Assembly: GCA_938007995.1 (NCBI GenBank)
Contig: CALLLW010000053.1
Coordinates: 19,057 to 83,056, forward strand
DNA length: 64,000 bases
Direction: 5' to 3'
Origin: an uncultured Granulosicoccaceae bacterium
GTDB lineage: Bacteria > Pseudomonadota > Gammaproteobacteria > Granulosicoccales > Granulosicoccaceae
Both the position numbers and the translations under genes were made by a program. Positions 44,051 to 52,785 of this stretch are shown here, piece after piece. The notes under the pieces were generated by a model. The model searched no databases. It saw only the letters and a list, made by a program, of their open reading frames with translations, and was not told where the DNA came from. How positions within the stretch are numbered: the first letter of the stretch is position 1; the number at the start of each line of letters is the position of its first letter.

Positions 44051-44407
44051 CTACAGCCCGAGTGCGCTTTGCTGTTTTCGGCTCAAACTACCCAGGACCA
44101 TGCGGTACGACTGTTCAATATAACACTTGATATCATCAGTACTGACAACCGTCGGATCATAAACCTGAATCCATTTCAAACCACGGAATGCCATATATGG
44201 TGCTGGCCGATAACCATCTTCGAGCTGAAGAAAATAGAAATCAGCCTCGGCGGTTTTAAAAACAAACGCTGGTTGATCTGATTTTTCCCAGCCACCTATT
44301 GCGAACACTTTACCGCCAACTTTCCATACATGGGACTCACCCCATTGCTTCACGTAGGTTGTCGCCGGCAGGCTTTTGCAGAATTCGTTAAACTCTTTGT
44401 ATGTCAT
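44051..44407 (-). CDS. MmcQ/YjbR family protein
   Basis: A 118-aa protein of the MmcQ/YjbR (CyaY-like fold) family, sometimes described as DNA-binding. The ATG at 44407 begins MTYKEFNEFCKSLP, as in the family. The conserved W-x-V-x-G-K-V-F core (HVWKVGGKVFAIGGWE) and the later RPAPYMAFRGLKWIQVYD follow. A longer frame up to 44506 adds 33 residues that do not fit. Function in the cell is poorly known. It diverges from the hydroxyacid dehydrogenase gene. Confidence 0.85.
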   Translation of the reverse strand: MTYKEFNEFCKSLPATTYVKQWGESHVWKVGGKVFAIGGWEKSDQPAFVFKTAEADFYFLQLEDGYRPAPYMAFRGLKWIQVYDPTVVSTDDIKCYIEQSYRMVLGSLSRKQQSALGL

Positions 44408-44614
44408 AAAATACTCTGCCTGGTGGTATGCAATTGATAAATCTGCAACCCGCGCGTAACATTGTTGTAGCAGCACCGCGATCGGCAAGGCTTCATGCTG
44501 GTTCAACAGCTTACGACGTTTTACTCAATAAATTTACAACTCGCGTCAATTTGATAGTGACTCGCTGATGCTACTGCCGAACCAAAAGCATCCGGATACA
44601 GAATAAGCCAAATC

Positions 44615-45583
44615 ATGACTACAGTAACCAAGAAACCTAGAATCGCAATTCTCGATGACTACTATGATCGAGCGCAATCCTACGCTGACTGGCAGAACTG
44701 TGATATCGCAGACTTTGTATTTTTCAATCAAGCCATTGCAGACGAAGCTGAGCTGGTGAGCGTGCTGTCAGAGTTTAACGCCATTGGTTTGATGCGCGAG
44801 CGCACCCCGTTTCCTGCATCACTGATCAATCAGCTACCCAATCTGGAACTGTTAATCACCAGTGGTAAGAAAAATGCGTCGATAGATGTGAAAGCGGCAA
44901 ACGCTGCAGGAGTCACTGTCTGTGGCACGGAATCTCCCGGCCACGCTACTGCAGAGCTGGCTCTGTTGCTGATGATGACTTTATCACGCAAGTTAATTCC
45001 ACTGGTCAATGAACTGAAGGATAACGGCGCATGGCAACCTGAAATGGGCAGAGACCTGCGTGGCCGCACGCTGGGCGTACTTGGCCTCGGCAGGCTTGGC
45101 AGCCAGCTTGCCGGTTTTGCGCAGGCACTGGGTATGAATGTCATAGCGTGGAGCGAGAACCTCCAGCAAGAGCAGTGCGAAGAGAAACAGGTCAGGTATG
45201 TATCACGCGATGAGCTGTTTCAGCAGGCAGACTTCGTATCTGTACATCTGCGACATTCAGACCGCTCCCATCATATGATCACGCTTAACGATCTTAAAAA
45301 CCTGGGACCGGATAGCTATATCATCAACACTTCAAGAGCAGAGATCATCGATCCTGCCGCGTTGAAGACCGCACTTGATGAAAATTTAATTGCTGGTGCC
45401 GCCACAGACGTTTACGAGATAGAACCTGCCGACAACAGTGACTTTTTCGTCAGTCACCCGCGAGTACTGGCCACACCGCATATCGGCTACTGTACCGTCG
45501 AGACATTCGAGATTTTCTACCGGCAAATGCTTGAAGGTTTTGTTGCTTACTATAGCGATGAACCGATTCGAGTGATCAATTAG
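44615..45583 (+). CDS. D-isomer-specific 2-hydroxyacid dehydrogenase
   Basis: A 322-aa NAD(P)-dependent reductase of 2-oxoacids, similar to the SerA/glycerate/hydroxypyruvate group. The NAD motif is GVLGLGRLGSQLA. The catalytic Arg is in INTSRAEIIDP, Glu in DVYEIEPAD, and His in TPHIGYCT. The N-terminal substrate domain (to about 100) begins RIAILDDYYD. Length is standard. It converges on the TcuB gene; a hairpin at the junction may end both transcripts. Confidence 0.92.
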   Translation: MTTVTKKPRIAILDDYYDRAQSYADWQNCDIADFVFFNQAIADEAELVSVLSEFNAIGLMRERTPFPASLINQLPNLELLITSGKKNASIDVKAANAAGVTVCGTESPGHATAELALLLMMTLSRKLIPLVNELKDNGAWQPEMGRDLRGRTLGVLGLGRLGSQLAGFAQALGMNVIAWSENLQQEQCEEKQVRYVSRDELFQQADFVSVHLRHSDRSHHMITLNDLKNLGPDSYIINTSRAEIIDPAALKTALDENLIAGAATDVYEIEPADNSDFFVSHPRVLATPHIGYCTVETFEIFYRQMLEGFVAYYSDEPIRVIN

Positions 45584-45598
45584 CAACTACAGTGACAG

Positions 45599-45618
45599 GC
45601 TCAGCTTTTTAGCTGAGC
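45599..45618. terminator. Hairpin at the junction of convergent genes
   Basis: An 8-bp perfect stem, GCTCAGCT (45599-45606) and AGCTGAGC (45611-45618), with a TTTT loop. It overlaps the last codons of tcuB on the minus strand and follows the 2-hydroxyacid dehydrogenase by 15 nt. Neither side has a long T-tract, so efficiency is uncertain. Confidence 0.5.
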
Positions 45619-46677
45619 TTCACGACTCAACGCTGCAAGCCGGAAAAAACCGTGTGACATCTTTGAATACGGGATAGCAACAAAGAACACAGCCACCAGT
45701 GCCAGATGAATAATCAGCATTGCGCCTGCCAGCAAACTGCCTTTAAACCAGTATAACAACAAGCCGCTCAATCCAACCAGCAACAACAGACTGGTAAACG
45801 TGTATTCAGCCGCAGTTCTTTTTTCAGAGCCAAGCGTTGGATCTGCCTTGCGCTTCAGGTACAGCAATAACGTACAACCGACTGTAAGCATAATCCCGCC
45901 ACCCACACCCAGCAGCTTGGGCACACTGAAAAACGGATAAGGTGCCGGGTAGTCCAGTATGTAGTGATAGAGGGTCGCGGTAGACGTACTGAGAAAACAC
46001 ACCAAAAAGCCGTACATTGTTAACTGATGGGCAATGCGCCTGGCAAAAGAATAACGCTCTGTTGCTTCATAGTTGCAGCCCTGCCCCTGGCCACCACTGA
46101 GTTGCCTGAGTGTTGCAGCCGAGGCAAATGCCTGCGCAATATCACTTATCCGTGGCTTACTGCCACCGATCGACTTCCAGTAACTCCGCACACCGGCTGC
46201 AACGGCTAACAACGGCAGAACAAACAACGGCAGAAACAACGCCACCATCACGTTGTGACTGATCGACTGATAGAACGGCAAGTCAGAGAGCCACGGTGCT
46301 CCAAGCCCCGCACTAAACACAATAATAAAGATCAATAGCAGTAGCAGGTATGGCCAGACTCTCTGCTGCATTGCGCGAGTTACCACCTGCGGTCGAATAT
46401 GCTCTTCCCAGCTTTGCGCACGATAGTTAGCCAACAACGCCGGGATGTTTAAATTAAACTCATGCGGTGCTGTGTACTGACATGCGTAGTAACACGCGCG
46501 ACAGTTATGACAAAGATTTGCCAGATGCGAAACCGTCGATACATCGAAACTACGATGACGCGTTAAACCCTGAAAAGCGGCACAATAACCCTCACAGTAA
46601 CGACAGGAGTTACAGATGCCCAGCTGCCGCTCTGCCTCTGTGTGAGTGATTTTTAACTGGTAATCAACTGTTGGCAT
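45601..46677 (-). CDS. tcuB: TcuB-like tricarballylate utilisation 4Fe-4S membrane protein
   Basis: A 358-aa protein that reoxidises the TcuA flavin and passes electrons to the membrane. Two [4Fe-4S] motifs lie in the N-terminal domain: C22-x2-C25-x2-C28-x3-C32 and C56-x2-C59-x2-C62-x3-C66. Six or so hydrophobic segments follow from about 110, with His residues (RRIAHQLTMYGFL, ATLYHYIL) that could bind haem. Start ATG 46677 overlaps the end of tcuA by 14 nt. It is the third gene of the PrpF-TcuA-TcuB operon. Confidence 0.9.
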   Translation of the reverse strand: MPTVDYQLKITHTEAERQLGICNSCRYCEGYCAAFQGLTRHRSFDVSTVSHLANLCHNCRACYYACQYTAPHEFNLNIPALLANYRAQSWEEHIRPQVVTRAMQQRVWPYLLLLLIFIIVFSAGLGAPWLSDLPFYQSISHNVMVALFLPLFVLPLLAVAAGVRSYWKSIGGSKPRISDIAQAFASAATLRQLSGGQGQGCNYEATERYSFARRIAHQLTMYGFLVCFLSTSTATLYHYILDYPAPYPFFSVPKLLGVGGGIMLTVGCTLLLYLKRKADPTLGSEKRTAAEYTFTSLLLLVGLSGLLLYWFKGSLLAGAMLIIHLALVAVFFVAIPYSKMSHGFFRLAALSREAQLKS

Positions 46678-48118
46678 TTTGTAGTGTCTTCTGTGCAGCT
46701 TCATGACCTGCAATGCGACCAAATACGGTGCCGATCGTCATACCGAAGCCGGCCAGATAACCTTCACCAAGTATGTTGCCCGCCATGATTTCACCTGCAG
46801 CGAACAGGTTGACGGACGGCTTACCGTTAAATGTAATTTGTGCCGTTTTATCTACATTAACACCCAGGTAGGTAAAAGTAACACCCGGGCGCAGCTCATA
46901 TCCGTAAAACGGACCGCTATCAATGGGTCGTGCCCAGTTGGTCTTGTCGGGACTTAGTCCTTGCGTTGTCAGACCATCGAGTTCGGTAGGATGAAAGTCA
47001 CCAGACTGACAAGCCTTATTAAAAGTCTCTATTGTTGCCAGCGCTTGCTCTGCAGGCAAACCAAGCGCCTGACATAGCTCGTGCAGTGTGTTGGCACGAA
47101 CTGCCGGAAACACAGACGGCATAAACAAATCGGACGATTTTTCGTCAATAATGGCATAGGCGACCTGATCGGGCTGCGCTGCAACCAACCTGCCCCAGAT
47201 CGCATAGCGCTTCGGCCAGACGTCCTCACCTTCATCATAGAAACGCTGGCCATGCTTGTTGAGCACTACAGCAAACGGTACGCAGTCGAGTCGGGTAACA
47301 ATGCCACCATCGTACTCCGGTGCACGTCCGTCTATCGCTACCGCATGACACTGCGTTGGATCACCAATGGCATCAGCACCATAGGCTATCAGTTGTTTTA
47401 ATACCTCACCACGGTTATACGGTGTGCCGCGAATAAGAAAATTTCGTGCAGCTTCACCCCATGCTTCTGCCAACCAGTCTTTATCTGATTCAAAGCCACC
47501 AGACGCTATAACGTAATTGCCACCTCGAAGGTATGCTTGCGTACCGTCGATATCTGCCAGTATTCCATCACATTTGCCGTCGACGATATGCAGATCGAGT
47601 ACGGTTGTGTTGTAGTAGATCTTTATACCCAGATCTTCACAACGCTGATAATACGCATTGACCAGCGCCTTACCACCACCGAGAAAAAAAGCATTGGTTC
47701 TTGATAAAGACAACGTACCTGACAACGATGGCTGGAATATCACACCATGCTCTGCCATCCAGCGATAACTGTCAGATGCATTGCTGATGACATGTTTAGC
47801 CAGGGATTCGTCAGTGTTTCCTTTCGTGACTCTTAGCAGATCCTGATAAAACTCATCAGAATCATACGTGCCACTGAGCACGCCGAGATCATCTGCATGT
47901 GAACAACGAAAGTTTCTGGTATGACGACTGTTGCCACCACGGTATGGTATCGGTGCTCTTTCGAGCAGCGCTACGCTGACACCCGCCTCTGCAGCAGTGA
48001 TCGCCGCACACAACGCTGCGTTTCCACCACCAACCACAATGACATCTGCCAGAAAATCACCGGCACCGGGCGTGATTAACTCATCTCTGGGTTGGATGGT
48101 TTTAATTGATTGCAACAT
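46664..48118 (-). CDS. tcuA: TcuA-like FAD-dependent tricarballylate dehydrogenase
   Basis: A 484-aa flavoprotein of the fumarate-reductase/3-ketosteroid-dehydrogenase family. TcuA oxidises tricarballylate to cis-aconitate. The FAD motif is DVIVVGGGNAALCAAITAAEAG. The family segment PIPYRGGNSRHTRNFRCS and the late FAAGEIMAGNILGEGYLAGFG FAD-contact motif are clear. Its ATG overlaps the PrpF-family stop (TAATG). No tricarballylate transporter (TcuC) or TcuR regulator is adjacent, so the true substrate may differ. Relatives include other cis-unsaturated dicarboxylate-forming dehydrogenases. Confidence 0.9.
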   Translation of the reverse strand: MLQSIKTIQPRDELITPGAGDFLADVIVVGGGNAALCAAITAAEAGVSVALLERAPIPYRGGNSRHTRNFRCSHADDLGVLSGTYDSDEFYQDLLRVTKGNTDESLAKHVISNASDSYRWMAEHGVIFQPSLSGTLSLSRTNAFFLGGGKALVNAYYQRCEDLGIKIYYNTTVLDLHIVDGKCDGILADIDGTQAYLRGGNYVIASGGFESDKDWLAEAWGEAARNFLIRGTPYNRGEVLKQLIAYGADAIGDPTQCHAVAIDGRAPEYDGGIVTRLDCVPFAVVLNKHGQRFYDEGEDVWPKRYAIWGRLVAAQPDQVAYAIIDEKSSDLFMPSVFPAVRANTLHELCQALGLPAEQALATIETFNKACQSGDFHPTELDGLTTQGLSPDKTNWARPIDSGPFYGYELRPGVTFTYLGVNVDKTAQITFNGKPSVNLFAAGEIMAGNILGEGYLAGFGMTIGTVFGRIAGHEAAQKTLQNANS

Positions 48119-49215
48119 TATTCATTTGCAACGTTGGACCAGACGGAAGCTGGAATATAAAGATTTCCATCAGCGAGCTTACGGGCGGTACGAACCAGTC
48201 CAACGCTGTTGACATCAAAGTCGTCACTGCAGTTGCAGTCAATCAAAACATCAATTTTTCCAGTCGGATGTTCCAGCGCTACATTGACCGGGAAATTCTC
48301 CGGCCGCTCAAGTAAGCCTTCAGCGACAGAGCCGGGTGCCATCGCACAGGCAGCCAGACACTGAGCACCTGTTACTGCCATGGCATGATGTGTTTTCCAC
48401 GGCATGAAATAGCGTGTGGCTATGGTGCCACCCTCTCTCGCTTTTGCCACAATGGCAAATTTAGGCACCACTGACTCGCTGACATCGCCGAGCCCCATCA
48501 GCTCACCGGCTTTGCGTCTGATTGATTCCATACGCTCAAAAAATACGGTGTTGTTGTCGAGTTCTTCAGCACTCTCATAACCGCTTAAACCAAATGCCTC
48601 GGCACGCGCTATGACTAGTGGCATAGCCGCATCCAGACAAGTGACTTCAATACCATCAATAGAATTTTTGATCGCACCTGTAGGCAACAAACCACTGGTA
48701 CATGAACCGCAGATACTCGAGAAAGATAAAGCCACCGGTGCTGATGTACCCGGCACACCTGCTATCACCTGCTGACCATCATAGTTAACTGCACCATCCG
48801 GTGTTTGCACTTGTGCTGTAATTCGAGCGCCAGTATTAACGGCCTTAATTTTTACTTCTGTGGTTGGACCCGTGGTGTTGATTAAACCCATTTCTATCGC
48901 TGCAGGTCCCACACCCGACAGTATGTTGCCGCAGGTCGGTTTGTAATCGACCAGCTGATCTTCAACTGATACCTGAGCAAACAAGTAATCAATATCGGCC
49001 CAGTCGTCATCAGAGCGCGACAACATTGCCACCTTGGTAGTGACCGCATCTCCACCACCGACTCCATCGATATTTAATTTATGCCCTGAGCCAACAACCG
49101 AGATCAGTACCTGAGATAAGGTGGATTGATCTTCCGGCAGATTTGCACGGTTAAAGTACGGTCCGCGGGATGAGCCACCACGCATAAAAATATAGGGTAT
49201 CGCTGTTTGTTTCAT
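48118..49215 (-). CDS. PrpF/4-oxalomesaconate tautomerase-like isomerase
   Basis: A 365-aa protein of the PrpF family, a diaminopimelate-epimerase-like fold. Members isomerise aconitates, methylaconitate or 4-oxalomesaconate by proton transfer. Landmarks are IPYIFMRGGSSRGPYF at the N-terminus, VGGGDAVTTKVAML, YKPTCGNILSGVGPAAIEMG, and the ICGSCTSGLLPTG segment. The ATG at 49215 is preferred over an in-frame codon at 49272. It is first in the operon with TcuA and TcuB. In that context it most likely interconverts cis/trans-aconitate (inference), feeding or draining the dehydrogenase. Confidence 0.88.
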   Translation of the reverse strand: MKQTAIPYIFMRGGSSRGPYFNRANLPEDQSTLSQVLISVVGSGHKLNIDGVGGGDAVTTKVAMLSRSDDDWADIDYLFAQVSVEDQLVDYKPTCGNILSGVGPAAIEMGLINTTGPTTEVKIKAVNTGARITAQVQTPDGAVNYDGQQVIAGVPGTSAPVALSFSSICGSCTSGLLPTGAIKNSIDGIEVTCLDAAMPLVIARAEAFGLSGYESAEELDNNTVFFERMESIRRKAGELMGLGDVSESVVPKFAIVAKAREGGTIATRYFMPWKTHHAMAVTGAQCLAACAMAPGSVAEGLLERPENFPVNVALEHPTGKIDVLIDCNCSDDFDVNSVGLVRTARKLADGNLYIPASVWSNVANE

Positions 49216-49390
49216 GATGTTTGCTTTACAATTTTTCAGCGGCTTGAAATTTTCCAGAACCTGCAGATACAAAAAGTATATCAGAGGCTTTTGATCGAAC
49301 AGAATGCTAACAGTTATCGCTTTGAAAGCTACATGGTTTAGAAATATATTCGCAGGTGTAAGACTGCCAATATACCCAAAGGTAGAAACT

Positions 49391-49705
49391 TTACAGCAGG
49401 TGTTTTTTGCTGGTCGTCATCTTACTCTTGAGCAAACTCAATCGGGTCATCAGCTGCGATTTTTCATCGCGCTCAGAAACACACAGTAACAGCGTTTCAA
49501 CCTGCTGAATTTCACGGAGAAGCGTCATTTCCGCGGGCAGGTAGCCCGAGTTCTTCAGAATTCTGTAGCTAACGCGCAAAGCCGCCGGAATATGGTTGTC
49601 ATCATCCAGCACCAGCGGCTTACCAGCGCCAGCAAGATTATCAAACTCTCCCGTTTCCATGGCAGATCTGATTTTTTGTTCAGCCAGTGTTTCCAGTAAA
49701 AGCAT
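49391..49705 (-). CDS. DUF1992 DnaJ-homologue domain protein
   Basis: A 104-aa protein of the DUF1992 (YhdN/DnaJ-homologue subfamily C member 28-like) family. The hallmark is the N-terminal AEQKIRSAMETGEFDNLAGAGKPL, followed by SYRILKNSGYLPAEM. The ATG at 49705 matches the family start; an earlier codon at 49738 adds 11 residues. Its cellular role is unknown; despite the name it has no J-domain HPD motif. It diverges from the GGDEF-EAL gene. Confidence 0.88.
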   Translation of the reverse strand: MLLLETLAEQKIRSAMETGEFDNLAGAGKPLVLDDDNHIPAALRVSYRILKNSGYLPAEMTLLREIQQVETLLLCVSERDEKSQLMTRLSLLKSKMTTSKKHLL

Positions 49706-49985
49706 TGCAGATTCTCGATGCGGGACAGTCTGGCGCACACCATGGTCAGGCGCAGTAGCTGAATTCGATCAAAATTCACCGTTTTATTCATGATCAATCC
49801 TTATCAATAAACCGGGTCCATAACCACGGCGCCAGGCTTGATTATACGATATCGGGGGCGGCTCACAATTATTTGCTCAACCGATATCGTTTACTTCAGT
49901 GGAAAAGTTTCGAGTCGAATTATCTTTGTGTATATCCCGTTACGTTGGCAGGCACCGACGTGCCACGCCACTGCCGGAAAGACAC

Positions 49986-52724
49986 ATGCATTCCAGTAAG
50001 GACAAAAACAAAAGTAGCTATGACGCTGCTGGCGTCAGTGACAGTATTACTCAGCAACTGAGTCTTCTCAAACAACTGGCTGACAACCACCTGCTCGCCT
50101 ACTACGTGCGGGATACCAATGGCCAGCTACTCGATGCTAATCTGACATTCGCCAATTACACCGGCCTTGACCTGGAAGCTGTACTTGATGACAGACCTCA
50201 GGATCTGTGCTCTGTTTCAAAAACCCAGCTTCGTAGTGCACCCCTTCCAGATTTCGATGATGTCTCACCGGATTCTGTATTTGCAGATCAACCACGATTC
50301 TGCTGGCCAGTGACTGACGAACAGGATAATACCGTCGCGCACGCCACATTTATCGGAACCAATGCAGTCATCGAGCTACGGCAGGAACTGGTCAACCAGA
50401 ACAAGCAGCTCGGCCTGTTGCAAAGCTTGATGACTGATTTACTCAACAACAAAAGCGTGGATACGCTGCTCAACCGGATATCGGATCTGATGATTCGCTA
50501 TACAGAGGCCGACCGAGCGTTAATTCTGCTGGTCAATGAAACCGGCGAGTACATCCAGGTTGTTGCCGGAGCGGGACCCAAAACCGCCGAAACTATTGGT
50601 GAAACCCGGATCAAAGGCATCGGATTTTCAGGCGTAGCGTGGTCTACGGGTGAAACCCAGTACCTCGCTGATAGTAACTCAACACAACAAACCCGGCACA
50701 GCTGGCCGCGTAAAACGCAGTTACTGGCTGTTCCATTTAAAGTAGCCGGTGAAGTTATTGGTGTTGCGGTACTGGGTGCACCAGCAAGTTCAGACAATTT
50801 GAGTCAGTGCATTCCGGTCGCGAACAGCCTGACTAACCTTGCCAGCTACTCCATAGCCACAGCCAATGCGATGGAAAAGACCGCCAAGGAACTGCAAAAC
50901 TCCAGACACATCAGTGAAATCAGTCGTATGGTGACTTCAGCGAATGATATTGCGGTACTACTGGATTCGGTAGCAAAAAAGCTGGTTGAGTCGTTCGACT
51001 TTATCCAGTGTGGTTTCTTTACAGTCACCAATGATCAGGAACTTCATTCAAATTGCGTCTGGATACAAACGCCTGACGGCATTAAAGCCTCTGAACCCTT
51101 GCCATCAGAGAGACTTGCTGAATCTTCCTGTTTTTGGAGTTATAAAAACAAAGAAACCGTTTTTATATCAAGAAAAGTCAAAGACCCGCGTGAATCGACC
51201 TGGATTCATGAGTTTCGGGAAAAGCGCAACATTGGCTGCAGCGTTACGCTACCGATCATCGTCAACGGTGACGTACATTCTGTGCTACTGGTGTGCAAAT
51301 CAGTCGATCAATGTGACTGTGATGAAAACGAACTGAATATATTATCAAGCATTGTTCAACAGCTGTCTGCAGTCATCTATGGCATAAACGCATCGAAAGC
51401 GCTACGCCATCAGGCTTATCACGATAGCCTGACCGGCTTACCCAACCGAAGACAGTTCGAAGAACAGCTTAAGCAGACACTACAAATTTGTGGCGAAAAC
51501 AATACCTCATGCGCAGTGCTTTACCTTGACCTTGATGGCTTTAAAACGGTTAATGACACGCTTGGCCATGGCAGTGGAGACGGGCTGCTACAGATGGTAT
51601 CCAAAAGATTGCAGAGAAGTGTGAAAAACAAGGGTTCTATTTCACGCATTGGTGGCGACGAGTTCGGCGTGATTCTTCCCGCAATACAATCTGAGCAGGA
51701 AGCGTTTCAGATAGCTCAGAATATAAGACAGTCTATTCTTAACCCTTTTTCAGTGGGCGAATCAGTTGCGAACATTGGTACCAGTATAGGTCTTTGTTTT
51801 TTTCCGACTCATGGCTCTACCGTTGATGTTTTGCTATGCAGCGCAGATGAGGCAATGTACCGGGCCAAGGTAGGCGGTAAGAATAAAGTCGTCTGCTTTG
51901 AAGAACAAATGGCAGACAACGCCAGAAAGAGACTTCGCATAGAGTCAGAGCTACACACTGCGCTGGACAATAACGAATTTGAGCTTCACTACCAGCCACA
52001 GGTTGATCCAATAACCGGCAAAGTCACCGGAGCCGAGGCGCTTATCAGATGGCGGCACCCGAAACGCGGCATGATTCCACCGGGCGACTTTATACCGGTC
52101 GCTGAAGAAAGCGGCCTGATAACGGAGATTGGATCATGGGTACAGAAAGAGGCAATTATGCAGCTGGCTGCATGGAAACAGACATCGCTGGCCGGATTAA
52201 AAGTCAGTGTCAATATCGCGGCCTCACAGTTCCTCTATGGCGACTTTGCATCCCGGGTGCAAAGTTTGCTGGAGCAACACAATGTGTCATCTGAACTGCT
52301 TGAGGTAGAACTGACGGAAAGCGTGGTGATAAAAGACGTCGAACAGGTCGCCTCTCAACTCGCCAAGCTTCGCGAGCTAGGTGTGACTGTTGCTCTCGAC
52401 GATTTCGGTACCGGTTACTCTTCGTTAAGCTGCTTGCAGGATCTGCCGCTCGACGTTCTGAAAATTGATCGCGCATTCGTCAGGAGCCTGACAAAAGAAA
52501 ATATCGACAACTCCATTGCCAAAACAATCATGCTGATGGCATCGGGGCTGGGATTAAAAACCGTTACCGAGGGCGTTGAGACAACAGAACAGCTTAGTCT
52601 GATCATGGAACTTGGGTCTACACAGATTCAGGGATTTTACTTTTCAAAGCCTCGTACAGTCGACGAGCTTGCAAGCACGGTTGCAGAGATTCAGGCGGGC
52701 TTTGACTACCAACAGGCGGCGTAG
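49986..52724 (+). CDS. PAS-GAF-GAF-GGDEF-EAL sensor, c-di-GMP turnover
   Basis: A 912-aa soluble signalling protein. Order: PAS-like (about 20-120), GAF (about 150-300), second GAF (about 310-455), GGDEF (about 470-630) and EAL (about 645-895). The GGDEF active site is RIGGDEFGVI, and the EAL domain has EALIRWRHP, ELTESVVIKD and DDFGTGYSSLSCL. Both catalytic sites look intact, so it may make or break c-di-GMP depending on the ligand sensed by PAS/GAF. No membrane helix is seen. The ATG at 49986 has GGAAAG six bases upstream; an earlier frame start at 49899 is less likely. Confidence 0.93.
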   Translation: MHSSKDKNKSSYDAAGVSDSITQQLSLLKQLADNHLLAYYVRDTNGQLLDANLTFANYTGLDLEAVLDDRPQDLCSVSKTQLRSAPLPDFDDVSPDSVFADQPRFCWPVTDEQDNTVAHATFIGTNAVIELRQELVNQNKQLGLLQSLMTDLLNNKSVDTLLNRISDLMIRYTEADRALILLVNETGEYIQVVAGAGPKTAETIGETRIKGIGFSGVAWSTGETQYLADSNSTQQTRHSWPRKTQLLAVPFKVAGEVIGVAVLGAPASSDNLSQCIPVANSLTNLASYSIATANAMEKTAKELQNSRHISEISRMVTSANDIAVLLDSVAKKLVESFDFIQCGFFTVTNDQELHSNCVWIQTPDGIKASEPLPSERLAESSCFWSYKNKETVFISRKVKDPRESTWIHEFREKRNIGCSVTLPIIVNGDVHSVLLVCKSVDQCDCDENELNILSSIVQQLSAVIYGINASKALRHQAYHDSLTGLPNRRQFEEQLKQTLQICGENNTSCAVLYLDLDGFKTVNDTLGHGSGDGLLQMVSKRLQRSVKNKGSISRIGGDEFGVILPAIQSEQEAFQIAQNIRQSILNPFSVGESVANIGTSIGLCFFPTHGSTVDVLLCSADEAMYRAKVGGKNKVVCFEEQMADNARKRLRIESELHTALDNNEFELHYQPQVDPITGKVTGAEALIRWRHPKRGMIPPGDFIPVAEESGLITEIGSWVQKEAIMQLAAWKQTSLAGLKVSVNIAASQFLYGDFASRVQSLLEQHNVSSELLEVELTESVVIKDVEQVASQLAKLRELGVTVALDDFGTGYSSLSCLQDLPLDVLKIDRAFVRSLTKENIDNSIAKTIMLMASGLGLKTVTEGVETTEQLSLIMELGSTQIQGFYFSKPRTVDELASTVAEIQAGFDYQQAA

Positions 52725-52785
52725 CTGATTTACCTACAACGGTTTTCAATTTAACAGTATCCTTGGACCAAACCGGGATACTTCA

